Shown here: in pieces, positions 47,555 through 58,128 of the stretch
Layout: each line of letters begins with the position of its first letter
How positions within the stretch are numbered: position 1 is the first letter of the stretch
Assembly (NCBI GenBank): GCA_951799425.1
Contig: OX637409.1
Location: 14,063,460 to 14,127,459 of the forward strand
Source: Ilex aquifolium
Lineage: Eukaryota; Streptophyta; Magnoliopsida; Aquifoliales; Aquifoliaceae
Reading direction: 5' to 3'
DNA: 64,000 nt
The notes under the pieces: generated by a model
The model's database searches: none
What the model was told of the DNA's origin: nothing
Seen by the model: the letters and a program-made list of their open reading frames with translations, nothing else
Program-made: the position numbers and the translations under genes

Positions 47555-48535
47555 TTGGAAGTGTTTAAGAAGCTCCAAATAAATATCCCTTTCGCAGATG
47601 CATTGGAGCAAATGCTTAACTATGTGAAATTTTTGAAGAAAATTTTGTCAAAGAAGAGAAAACTAGGCGATTTTGAGACAGTAGCACTTACGGAGGAGTG
47701 CAGTGCTATTCTTCAAAAGAAGCTACCACCAAAGCTTAAAGATTCGGGTAGCTTTACAATTTCATGCACAATAGGCAATCAATTTTTCGGGAAAGCATTG
47801 TGTGACTTGGGAGCTAGTATTAACTTAATGCCGCTCTCAATCTACCAGCAATTGGGTTTGAAAGAAACAAAGCCTACTAATGTCACATTGCAGCTTGCGG
47901 ATAGATCACTCACTTATCCAAGGGACATAGTTGAGAACATTCTAGTTAAAGTGGATAAGTTCATTTTTCCAGCTGATTTCATAGTCTTAGATTGTGAGGA
48001 AGATAGGGAAATACCTATTATTCTTGGGCGACCATTTTTAGTAACAAGGAGAACACTTATCGATGTACAAAAAGGTGAGCTAACTATGCGAGTCCAAGAT
48101 CAAGAGGTTACATTCAATGTATTTTCAGCTATGAAATTTCCAAAGGAAGCAGAAGAATGTTTTCGGGTTGATTTGGTGGAAGATGCAGTGAATGAAGTAT
48201 TCGTAGGAAGCTGTATTATAGATCCCCTTGAGAACGCCAAGCTATATAAAGAGAAGATAAAAAGGTGGCATGATAAGAAGATCATTGAGCGAAAGTTTGA
48301 GCCGGGTCAAGTTGTACTCCTTTTCAATTCACGGTTAAAGCTCTTCCCGAGAAAACTCAAATCAAGGTGGTCAGGGCCATTTATTATTACTAAGGTGTTC
48401 CCTCATGGAGCTGTTGAAGTCAAAAAAGCAAATTCGAGGAGAACTTTCAAGGTGAACGGGCAGAGACTGAAGCACTATTGGGGTGGCGATATTGATCGCC
48501 AAAAGACCTCAATTACCCTTGCCGACCCGAAATGA
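47555..48535 (+). CDS. Protease fused directly to the integrase C-terminal tail (RT, RNase H and IN core deleted)
   Basis: This is an open frame of 326 codons with no stop. Residues 1-222 are the end of gag and the retroviral-type protease, with active-site D84 in ALCDLGASINLMPLSIYQ and PIILGRPFL near 154-162. From about residue 226 the sequence changes to the extreme C terminus of an Athila integrase: NAKLYKEKIKRWHDKKI, then EPGQVVLLFNSRLKLFP, then SRWSGPFIITKVFPHGAVEV. In full-length elements these parts are separated by about 3 kb of RT, RNase H and integrase core. The join near 48225-48235 is in frame. Frame continuity upstream (from 46496) suggests that it was once part of a gag-pro polyprotein. 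Whether the fused protein was ever made is unknown. Confidence 0.82.
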   Translation: MEVFKKLQINIPFADALEQMLNYVKFLKKILSKKRKLGDFETVALTEECSAILQKKLPPKLKDSGSFTISCTIGNQFFGKALCDLGASINLMPLSIYQQLGLKETKPTNVTLQLADRSLTYPRDIVENILVKVDKFIFPADFIVLDCEEDREIPIILGRPFLVTRRTLIDVQKGELTMRVQDQEVTFNVFSAMKFPKEAEECFRVDLVEDAVNEVFVGSCIIDPLENAKLYKEKIKRWHDKKIIERKFEPGQVVLLFNSRLKLFPRKLKSRWSGPFIITKVFPHGAVEVKKANSRRTFKVNGQRLKHYWGGDIDRQKTSITLADPK

Positions 48536-48777
48536 TACAGGGAGTAATCAGGTTGATGACGATAAAACAAGCGCTATTTGGGAGGCAACCCAAAGTTTAG
48601 ATTTTAATTTTAATTTTATGTTTATGTCAATTTAGTTTTTTTTTAGGAGTAATCATGATATTAGATTATAAGTGCATTTTAATTAGTGTGTCAATTGCGT
48701 GTAGGTACTGAGGATCGAGAAAAAAAATAAAAAAATAAATAGGGGAGCTTGCACAAGCTTAAGGAAAGAGTCAAGAC

Positions 48778-49145
48778 CAGTAGTATAGCGCCTCAGCGCT
48801 AGATCCTAGTGCCCTACTTACTGGACAACTGCTCCTAATAAGTGCAATAGGCAAGCAAAACAGCGCCTCAGCGCTTCATTTCAGCGTCCTAGCGCTCACT
48901 CTCTGATTAGAGAGCAACAAGCAGCTCAAATCAGCGACCTAGCAGCCCATTTCAGCGCCCCAGCACGCGAATTCTGATTGGGCAGCACCCCAACGCTACA
49001 GATCAGCGCCTAGGCGCCTCCTCTCTGCCTCCACAACGCACGCCTGCTGCCCTTGGAGTTGTCCAACAGTAGAAAATCAGCTCCCCAGTGCTACATACCA
49101 GCGCCTAGGCGCCTTTTCTCTGCCTCCACAGTGCAGCAGCACTTG
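48778..49145. repeat. CG-rich 'cagcgcctcagcgct' repeats in the Athila-type element
   Basis: AGCGC-type words recur about a dozen times (agcgcctcagcgct, tagcgctcact, cagcgcctaggcgcc) in an otherwise AT-rich element, between the pol remnant and the third ORF. A shorter version lies in both LTRs. Confidence 0.75.
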
Positions 49146-49631
49146 TCCCAGCACAGCAGTTTAGCTCTACATTCATGGAAAAGAAGCTCACCACATTAAC
49201 TCCTACCACTCCCAAAATTTCAAACCTCTAAAAATACATACACCCCAACTCTTATTCACCCAAAATTTCGTTCAATCATCTTGAATCTCTCAACCTCTTT
49301 TATATAAAAATCTTACCTCTCATGTGCATCAATGAGTATCAACTAGAATCAAGGATTCCTCCATTCTCCATGGGTAACATCAAGCTTTACGACGTAAGGT
49401 ACGAATCTCGTTCATTCTCCATGGGTAAAGTTTAAACTTGTTTAATTTCTTGTGGAAGATTGTTGTGTGGTTTATATGGTGGAGATTATAAGACTTGGAA
49501 TGGCTTAGTAATGAAGAGTTGGGCATTGCACACAAGGTGTTTGTTAAATTGCCTAAGTGGAAACAAAGATTAGTTAGATACTTTGTGACTTGGTTTTTGG
49601 TGTTATGGAGCTTCATAATTGTGTATTCATC

Positions 49632-50558
49632 ATGTCTTCAAAACCCCACAGAGGAGAAAGCTCTAAATTCTCCAAGTCATACGACAAAAAAAGGTTTGTT
49701 AGCGAAGCAGCTTCGGAGAGATTTCATACATTGTTGGCAAAAAAGGCATTGATTCCCGAACGAGGCCTTCGCCCGGATGAGACGTATGATGGGTGTGTAC
49801 ATGACATGATTATGGAGCATGGTTGGTTTGATTTCACAGAACAACCGGAGGCCGCCGTAGTCCCCATTGTAAAAGAATTTTATGCCAATGCCAAGGAGGT
49901 CGAAAATCATGTGGTTCAAGTCCGGGGCAAAGCAGTGTCATTTGACAAGGCACACATCAATGCTTATTATAACGCAGCAAATATGTATGACGACGATAAG
50001 TTTACGAAATACAGAACTAAAGAAATTGACTTAGACGAGGTGATTAAGTGTCTATATAAGCAGGGTGCTAAGTGGACATTAAAGGGGACGGAGATGCTTC
50101 ACTTTTCACACAGCGAGTTGAGCCGGTTTGGAAAGGCGTGATACTATTTTCTATGTGCTAAGCTAATGCCTACCACACACTTTAGTGACGTACTCCGGGA
50201 TAAGGCGACATTGCTTTATTGCATAGTTACAGGAAAAAACATTAATGTGGGTCAAGTTATTCAAGACTCGATCACACATGCTATAAATGGGGGTTCAACT
50301 AGCGGGATGCCTCATCCATCATTAATTTGCAGGCTATGTAAGAAGGCAAAAGTCACATGGAGTGACGATGAATTGGTTTAACAACCAAAAGTGCCAATTG
50401 ATCATCAAATCATCAGCCGTTTTAAGGTATGGAAGGGTGGTTTCTCTGATCATAGGGGTACCGGGTATGTTATGGTAGATATGCCTCAAGATTCGGGGAA
50501 CCATCGGCGCCTTCTTAACCCACTGCTGCCTCATCTCAGTCACCTATGGAGAGTCTAA
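49632..50558 (+). pseudogene. Athila-type downstream ORF (plant-transposon-protein domain, env position)
   Basis: The frame from MSSKPHRGESS runs through FVSEAASERFHTLLAKKALI, then YDGCVHDMIMEHGWFDF, then AVVPIVKEFYANAKEVENHV and, after a TGA at 50139, SDVLRDKATLLYCIVTGKNI. A TAA at 50379 and later codons up to about 50558 stay in the same frame. This domain is common in plant proteins annotated as 'putative plant transposon protein', carried by Athila-like elements downstream of pol. The place corresponds to env-like ORFs, but I see no signal peptide or membrane segment here. Two nonsense codons disable it. Confidence 0.75.
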
Positions 50559-50728
50559 TAGATGAAATGTGTGGATTACGTCGAGAAACACAGGAGCGCA
50601 GAGAGACACAAGAGCTACATAGGGAATCTCAACGCGAGTCTAGACGCAATGATCAACTTGCACATCGTTTGGACTCATTCATAGAGTACTCAATGGAATT
50701 CAATTCCACACTAGTCCAAAATGTTTAA
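50546..50728 (+). pseudogene. Short Arg/Glu-rich coiled-coil tail
   Basis: MESLIDEMCGLRRETQERRE continues with many E/R/Q residues, a likely coiled coil. It overlaps the end of the preceding frame and may be the shifted C terminus of the same protein. Confidence 0.45.
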
Positions 50729-51169
50729 TAACTGTGGTTTCAACTTGGGCACACCTCCACTGCAGTTTTCTAGTCCACCTATGTTTCCCACATACACTCC
50801 CGACTCAGCGGACGACGAGGATGCAGACGATGATGCCAACTAGAGAAGTTTCAGGGAAGTCCTCTATCTTAAGTTTTCCTATTTTATACATTGAGGACAA
50901 TGTTTCGTTTAAGTTTGGGGGTGTAGTATTCTTGTTTGCATTGTTAGGCATTTAGATTGCATGTTTTAGTACAACTTGAGCAATGGGTTGATTGAATTTG
51001 ATCATGGTCAATGATGAATGTGATTAATTGTTAATTCAAGGGAAATTGATGAACATGTTGAGTTTGTAGTTTGACATACTAGTTGGTTTTACACTGTTGA
51101 TGATCCTTTCATTTATGAGCACATATCCATCTGTTTGGTTAAGTTATTATTTAGAGAATTTATTTGGCT

Positions 51170-51360
51170 AAGTACTTATGGGAAAAATCAGTGAAACTCT
51201 AGAAAATTTATTTAAGCATCATTCAAAGCAAAGTTTAGGTATTCATATAAGTTTGGGGGAAATAAGTGCTTGTGGGAGATATCAGTGAAACTCTAGAAAA
51301 TTTATTTAAGCATCATTCAAAGCAAAGTTTAGGCATTCATATAAGTTTGGGGGAAATATT
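51170..51360. repeat. Tandem duplication of about 93 bp ending in 'aagtttgggggaaat'
   Basis: Units 51170-51262 and 51263-51360 share 'atcagtgaaactctagaaaa', 'agcatcattcaaagcaaag' and 'catataagtttgggggaaat'. Each unit ends in a polypurine-like run similar to the element's own PPT. Confidence 0.85.
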
Positions 51361-51487
51361 GGTTATGATGGGTTAGTATAAAAAAAAAAAAATAGTTTTT
51401 GGAAAATTATTTTGATTTGATCCTTCATGAGTTAGAAAAAAAAAATAGGAAGACAAGAAACAAGAAAGGGGCATGTGGTGAGTAAAG

Positions 51488-51630
51488 GTGGAGCGTAAAA
51501 CACACTCACTCATAAACACATGTTGAGAATGAGATGAAGCGTAAAACGCACTCGTTCAAGAGAAGGCGAGACGGAGCGTAAAACGCACTTGCTTATTAGG
51601 AGGTGAGATGGAGCATAAAATGCACTCACC
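51488..51630. repeat. Array of 'ggagcgtaaaacgcactc' units
   Basis: Four variants of (g)agcgtaaaacgcactc at about 51490, 51537, 51573 and 51608, at irregular spacing. Each unit contains the inverted pair gcgt-aaa-acgc. Confidence 0.8.
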
Positions 51631-52045
51631 GAATGAATGAAAAGAAAAAAAAATAAGAAAGAGAGAGATGGAAAAAATCTTAGTACCTTCTAGTTATATG
51701 TTTGCTTTAATTAGCAAAGGTTGATGTGAAACGTAAATTCATAGAGTTGATATTGAGTATCTCATATGGAACGCTTGACTACGTAAATGTATTTGGGTGA
51801 TAACTAGCTTGAACAGTTCGGATATGTACATGTATTTAAAGGGTCATGAGCGTAGGTAAAATTAAGAAGTATGTTGAACTGTTAGACTTTGCATTGTTTT
51901 GAGGTTTCCCATGAATTATTATTTGTAGTAACTTTTGGAGCCATTATTCAGATTCATATTGATCCATTGTTTGAGTAGTTGGTTGTTAGGATTAATTTTT
52001 ATAGATTTTGCTCTTAGTATTTTGCTTGAGGACAAACAAAGATTT

Positions 52046-52060
52046 AAGTTTGGGGGTATT
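52046..52060 (+). other. Polypurine tract of the Athila-type element
   Basis: A short AAGTTTGGGGGTATT run lies directly before the 3' LTR start (TGATGAGTGGG). Confidence 0.75.
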
Positions 52061-53407
52061 TGATGAGTGGGTTTTTTACCTACGAATTGAGTACTCTTAG
52101 CTTGATGAAATTGCAAGTTTTCAAGTATTTTATGTTCATTTTTATTTGTTTTGTGTGATTTTAATTTTGTTTTGTAGGGATCATGATTTGAAAAGAAACA
52201 AGGTGGTTTGGAAGGAAACAAAGTCGTTTGGTAGCCTAAGTGTTGGATTAATTGAGGACTAAGCAACAAGGGCAACCGTAGGCATAAAAGGAGATCAGCG
52301 CGCGCAGCTTTGCATGCAGCGCTACAGCTCTAGAAGGGCAGAAATTCAGCGCAGCTGCGATGATTTTAGGGGCTACAGCGCTTGTTTCAACTTGGGACGT
52401 GAATTCTGACTTGTTTTTGAGTAGAAATTGAACTCTAATGCTACATATATGTTAGGGTTTGAGTTGGTATAAAAGATACTGATTTGAGGGGCTGCTAATA
52501 AAGGGTGAACCAAGAATTGATAAAAAATTGAAGGCAACAATCGAAGGAAGCGACGCAAAACAAATTGGACTTGAAAGCTAGAGAGAGATTGAAGATTGCA
52601 ACTAAGTTTTCATTCTTTTCTCTTAATTTTAGTTTTAATTTTCTGAGATGTTGATTAATTTGAGGATGATGTTTTTCAATTACATTATGAACTAAATTTT
52701 TATTAAGATTACAACGGAACCTGATGTTTAGTTAAATTGATCTACTCTCGTTTTTAGTTCTTATTGATCATATATGAGTTGTTTATCATATTTTGTGCTT
52801 AATATATGATTGTGTGGCCATCAATTAATTTGATTCCCTAGATGAAATTGGAAGATGAATTCTAGGTTTAGATCTGAATATGATGACATGCGTCTGGTTG
52901 ATTCTTCTTAGGATTGAATAGCTGGGTTTGTGTATAGGATATGAATATACCTATATGCCGTGTGTAACTTTTATGAGAGTTTGAGCTTAATGAATCTATT
53001 CTAACTTATTTTGCATAGGAATATAGTAATTTAATTGAGAGAGATATTTTTATCTAACCATCGGAAGAGGTTTAATAAATAATTTTGAAATCTCAGTTTA
53101 CAACTTATTTTGATCAATTAATTGGAAAGAAAGTGGAAATATTTATACAAAACATTAGGGGAAGTTGTAATCTTAAGTTCTTCTATCTAGTAAATTCAAT
53201 CATTGATTATTAAATTTAGATTTAATTTTAAGTTAGTAATTTCAAAGTCTAATTCCAATTGTTTAAATAAAATTGAATTGATATAAAGTTAGTAGTTGGA
53301 ATTTATTAGTAACAATTCTCCATGGGAACGATACTCTACTTATCATTTTATTACTTGTTGATAGTGTATACTTGCACGTAAATTGTCAATATCAAATTTG
53401 GACAACC
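52061..53407 (+). repeat. 3' LTR of the Athila-type element
   Basis: 1,347 bp, near-identical partner of 44517-45861. It is followed by aattt and then by the copia frame (SLSKQ). Confidence 0.9.
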
Positions 53408-53412
53408 AATTT

Positions 53413-54115
53413 CTCTATCAAAGCAGTAGTATCCTAAGACACCTGAAGAGATAAAGAGCATGAAGGCAGTTCCTTATGTTTTAGCAGTGAGAAGTCTCAT
53501 GTATGCTATGCTTTGCACTAAAACTTATATCTGTTTCACCATTGGCATGGTTAGTAGATATCAGTCTAACCCTAGGCAAGAACATAGGACTGCGGTAAAG
53601 CATATTCTCAAGTACCTGAAAAGGACAAGAGATTATATTTTAGTCAAATAGGAATTCTAGAAAGTCAACATTAGGATATGTGTTTACTTTAGGAGGTGGA
53701 GCCATAAGTTGGAGGAGTATGAAGCAATCTTGTAAAGCTGATTCCACCATGGAGGCTGAGTACGTGGCGACTTCTGAAGTAGCCAAAGAGGCAATTTGGC
53801 TTAGAAAATTCCTAATGGATTTAGAAGTGGTACCTTCTATAAAATCGGCAATTACACTTTATTGTGACAATAGCGGAGCAGTTGCTAACTTGAAGGAGTC
53901 ACGAACCCATAAGAAGGGGAAGCACATTGAGTGCAAATATCACCTTATACGAGATATCGTGGGAAGAGGTGATGTAGTGGTGACCAAGATTGCATCAGCA
54001 AACAACTTGGCAGATCCCTTCACAAAGAGCTTACCAGTAAAGACTTTTGATGGTCATGTGGAGGGAATGAGAGTTAGATGTATGATAACATGACTTTGAG
54101 TATAAGTGGGAGAAT
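53413..54115 (+). pseudogene. Copia RT end and RNase H, after the nested insertion
   Basis: It resumes with LSKQ, then MKAVPYVLAVRSLMYAMLCT and HILKYLKRTRDYILV (RT thumb/connection). RNase H follows (53690-54093): CKADSTMEAEYVATSEVAKE, then LYCDNSGAVANLKE, then KHIECKYHLIRDI, ending in LADPFTKSLPV. One frame change and a stop near 53650 separate the two. A purine tract (aagtgggagaat, about 54104-54115) precedes the 3' LTR. Confidence 0.9.
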
Positions 54116-56157
54116 TGATAGCGTAGTATACTAAAAGCTTACTTTTTGTAGTGAAACTCATTTTATTAATTAATAAAAGTTTATTTTTTCCATTTTATTG
54201 AGAATTTATATGGGCAAAATGTTTGCATTATATTTAATATATAGTATGCATGTGTGTCTTATATTTTACATTGTAGATAATCTGGTGTGTAGAGTTTTGC
54301 TTATGCACATAAGACCAAATTATCAGATCCTTATATAATATGACTATAGGTTCACAATCCTAGATGGAATTGGACACACCATCAATATGATTGTAGTGTA
54401 ATATTCTGGCATAGTCTGTTTTGACTGTAGGAGACTGTTTGATGTCTCGGATTATTGCACTAATATACTTTGTGTATTGAACAGACCCATGTTGAGGTTA
54501 TTATCTTTTACTGATTCAATAAGATATTAAATTCCTCATGATTATTATGATTGCTTATACTCTTAATCCCAAAATATTTAATTGTCAGGTGCATATAATT
54601 TTTGTCACTTTGATTCATCAAATGGTGAGATTCATATTGAGTCAATAAGTTCGGTGAATTGGGAGACAATGTTATTTGTATGGTAAAAATTAATTATTAA
54701 AGGAAACCACGTCCTAGTATTTAAATGGATTGATGATGTCCTCTTTAGGAAACTCATATATTTTGTCGATGTCAAACCCTGCAAGTAGATTTAATTATCC
54801 GACATGATAAATAAGTTGAGTGGTAAGGTCTCAAGGAATAAAAAAAGTCAATTAAATATAATTTTTAGTAATTTATTTAATTGATGGACATCTATAATCT
54901 TAAACGTGGGAAGATTATTGAGCATATAATAATAAGGAGCTCTAAGCGGTAAAAAGACGCTTCTATATCAAGTCCACCTTCTCTGAGGTGTCTCTGATCA
55001 AATCCAGACCCGTAGAGGGTCTCTATACAACCTCTGTCCAACAAACCAGAGAACGATACGACCTCCTATAAAGTGCCTCATAGGGTGTCATCTGTATGCT
55101 TGTCTGGTAACTGTTATTCTAGGCCAACTTTACTAAGGGCAAGTGTTTTTCCCAGCTACCCTTGAGGTCAAGGATGCATGCTCGAAACATGTCCTCCAAA
55201 ATCTGGATGGTCCTCTCCGACTGACCTTCCGTCTGGGGATGAAAAGTTGTACTCATCATCAACTGTATCCCTATACCCCACTGAAAACTTTCCCAAAAAT
55301 GGGTTGTGAACTTGGGGTCCAAATATGATACTATAGATATAGGTATCCCGTATAACCGGACTATCTCCCAAATATGCCACCTACAGAATTCTTCCAGTGT
55401 GAAGGTCATCTGCACCGCTAAAAAGTGTGCCGACTTCGTAAATCGGTCCACAATCACAAATTCCACGTCATGCCCATGCGAAGTCCATGGTAAGTGAGTC
55501 ATAAAATTCATAGTGACGTGCTCCCATTTCCAACTCAGCTACCTCCAAAGGCTGGAGCAACACCGCTGGTCTCTAATGCTCAGCCTTAACCTGCTAACAC
55601 ATGAGACATCTATTAACAAAGTCTCCGACGTGTCTCTTCATCCCGCTTTAGTAACACTGGCAGCGAAGATCATGGTACATCTTTGTACCGCCTGGATGCA
55701 TAGCAAAACGGGAGCAGTGGACTGACTTATTTTTAATGGCCTGTAGAATGTTTGTTCCGGGTTGAACATAGGAATCCTAAGCCCATTGGAAGCCCGATCC
55801 ATATTTCTACTTAGGATTTTTTCGTAGCCTATATATAGACGTCTAGCCTCTCTAATTCAGTATCTATTATTTACTCACATTTTTTGAAAGAGGCTGAAAG
55901 GGAGAACAGGAGTTCGGAGGTTCTAGCAGCCCACACTGCATCCGGATTTTGACGTTGGGGATATACGATAGAAGGCTGCGAGGTTTGTCGAGCTATCTTC
56001 CACGTTCGTTGTTAGGTTTTGCATTCGTGCTGAGACGAGATCAATCCCGAGCGATCTCGAAGGTAAACCCTAATTCCGCCTTATAGGTTTTAAAAGAAAA
56101 TTTTTGATATTCGATACATACGCACTACCAATGGTTCTTGGGCTTTCCGTTCCAACA
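54116..56157 (+). repeat. 3' LTR of the copia element, with a foreign patch
   Basis: TGATAGCGTAG...TTCCAACA, 2,042 bp. It is longer than the 5' LTR because about 50 bp have been replaced by about 770 bp of gypsy integrase (54944-55715). The flanks on both sides of the patch match the 5' LTR. Confidence 0.9.
54944..55715 (-). pseudogene. Ty3/gypsy (chromovirus-like) integrase fragment captured in the copia LTR
   Basis: Minus-strand translation shows a zinc-binding end (RCLMC, QVKAEH), then WTSHGHDVEFVIVDRFTKSA and STTFHPQTEGQSERTIQILE, the integrase core with the catalytic glutamate. No LTR, PBS or target duplication surrounds it, so it did not arrive by its own transposition. It breaks in at 'ggagctc' and ends at 'agtggactgac' of the copia LTR. 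Confidence 0.85.
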
Positions 56158-56163
56158 GTTATA

Positions 56164-57995
56164 TGATGAGTGCATAATATTGAATATTTAACGGCCTCAT
56201 TACATGCATTTTAACTCAACTTTTGTATTTAATTACTTAGAGTTAGTCAAAGTTATGAATAATGTGGAAATTTTGATGTTGCCGGTAATTATAGCATAAA
56301 TGATGGCTTTTAGAGCTTTGCAACTAAGTATGGATGTGTGGTGAAGATTTGGACACATTACTTGAGGATTTGGAGGCTTCAAAGTGAAAGAAATCAATGA
56401 GGTATTGATGCTTGGTAACATAGGCACCAACACCCGCACCATTTGGTAGAAGTACCTCGTTTTTCCTCCTTTTTTACCATGATTTACTTTAATTATGAAA
56501 AAGTGGAAAACATAAACGTTGTAGATCTGGATGTCCTCTGTATTGTGTCAAAATTTCAGCTCAATCGGACGGTTGGATCAAAAGTTATGACAATTCTACA
56601 AAAACTGGTCCAGAGTTGGCACCTTCCGGAAAGACCTACCGGTAGGTTTTGGCTATTGGAGTTTGACCTACCGGTAGGCCATATCGGTAGGTTGTGCCTA
56701 GAATGCCCAGAACGCCTACAACTCATGCTCCACTTGCTTGGGGGTCCCACCTATGATTCTCCCACTTGCCCCCTGACATATTCTGCATATACATGCCTCC
56801 TACATCCCAAAGTCAGCAAAGGAATGTGAAGGATGGGACAGGAGGAGAGAAAAAGATGGAGGCATGGTGGGTTGCAGGCTAGGCTTGTCCTAGCCTGTGC
56901 AATGCATCAACTCAGCCTCCTATGGATGGGAGGTCTATCACACACCTAGGGGGACCACCATGGACGAAAATGCAAGGCTCACACACCATATATTCAGCAT
57001 TCCACAAGCATTGAAGGGATGACTACCTAAGCTTAGAAAGCTCCTAAGGAAGATGATGAATAGTTACATATAGAAGTTTGCATTTTCGCATTTTCGCATT
57101 AGTTTTAAATATCTTGTAATCTTTAATTCTTGCACTTTAATCTTATTTATTTCAAGTGTATTTCAAGTTTAGTTCCATGTTCTTGAATCTACCATTAATG
57201 CATTTAAGTTTTCTTCACTTCAAGTTTTAAAATGGGTTTTAAATATTTTTCTTCTTAGTTTAAGATTTCTTGCTTTAAGTTAAGTTTTAATCTCCATTTC
57301 AATACCATGTTCTTTACATTATGCATGTCTTTCTTGCTTAGCATGAATAGCTAGATTTTTAGTTGGCTAATTCAAGGGAGAACTCCTCTTGGGTTTTCCA
57401 TTTCAACTCATTTTCTTTTTTCCTCTCGGTGTACGGTAGTTCGGTTTGACTGGGTTGAGAGTGGATGTGGTTGTGAGTCTTTGATATCCCGTAGGCCTGG
57501 TCACGGGTTATGCTTGGATCCTTACCTCCATCTCGTCCCTAGCATCCAACAAATCAATCATTCATCTAAGCACCATTCGAGGAAGGTTTCGAGTTGAGTT
57601 GGGACTCCCATTGGAATGACCCCTTTGGATTAGCCAACATTTGTTTCCATTTCATTTTCTATCACAAACACAAAACACCAAAACTCAAACTCAAGGATTT
57701 TTTTACACTTTTCCATTTTTGCAAAATCACCTTCACACGACTCACCTTCCTTCCATGAGGAGACGACATTGGAATACTTTTCCAAGTAAAACACGACACT
57801 TAAAAGACTCTCTGCGCTTGGGGAGCACTTTTGTTCACACACACATTTTGTACATTTCATTCATCCACCATTCTGTGGCCCCATTTCCCATATCATTCCG
57901 AGGGAGAGTGAAACTCCCCTTTACGCATAAGCCATATACACATTTGAGGGTGATGTGCGGAGATTAGGGAAAAGTACAATGGATTTCATCAAGCA
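56164..57995 (+). repeat. 5' LTR of the LARD-like element
   Basis: Starts TGATGAGTGCATAA and ends CATCAAGCA. It contains two TACCGGTA palindromes and a near-copy at 56634-56692 (acctaccggtaggt, cctaccggtagg, atatcggtaggt). Confidence 0.9.
56634..56692. repeat. Three TACCGGTA-type palindromes in the LARD LTR
   Basis: acctaccggtaggt (56634-56647), cctaccggtagg (56667-56678) and the variant atatcggtaggt (56681-56692). The 3' LTR has the corresponding set at 61452-61510, where the second has one change (cctactggtagg) and the third is perfect. Confidence 0.85.
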
Positions 57996-58020
57996 TTTTT
58001 TGGCGCCGTTGCCGGGGAAG
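57996..58020 (+). other. Primer-binding site of the LARD-like element
   Basis: TTTTTTGGCGCCGTTGCCGG directly after the LTR is the intact Athila/Tat-type signature, of which the nested element's PBS at 45862 is a mutated form. Confidence 0.85.
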
Positions 58021-58128
58021 GTTAAGCGTTGAATCGAGAAGGTGATTTTGGACGGCATAGGTAAGTCTCGTGATTTTCATCATGGGCCAAGGTATGTCGT
58101 CTAATTTGTTAATAGTTTGTTTTAGTTT

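Larger units (their letters stand above)
44517..53407 (+). mobile_element. Nested Athila-type Ty3/gypsy element, internally deleted
   Basis: The LTRs are 44517-45861 and 52061-53407 (1,345 and 1,347 bp, very similar by eye). The target duplication is agttt / aattt (44512-44516, 53408-53412, one mismatch). Internal features are a PBS, a decayed gag, a protease fused to the integrase tail, CG-rich repeats, an Athila-type third ORF and a purine tract. RT, RNase H and the integrase core are absent, so it needed help to move. It sits in the copia RT and is therefore younger than the copia. Confidence 0.9.
38459..56157 (+). mobile_element. Ty1/copia LTR retrotransposon, interrupted by a nested gypsy element
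   Basis: The element has TG...CA LTRs (38459-39830 and 54116-56157) and the 5 bp target duplication gttat (38454-38458, 56158-56162). The internal order is gag, protease, integrase, RT, RNase H, the order that defines Ty1/copia. An Athila-type element (44517-53407) splits the RT region. Removing it with one copy of its duplication restores the reading frame. Multiple stops in gag and pol, and lost catalytic residues, show the copia copy is dead. Confidence 0.93.

Noticed and set aside
57641-57967. Coding gene in the LARD LTR
   Set aside because: The same frame exists in both LTRs with unequal integrity; it is LTR sequence rich in CA/CT, not a conserved protein.
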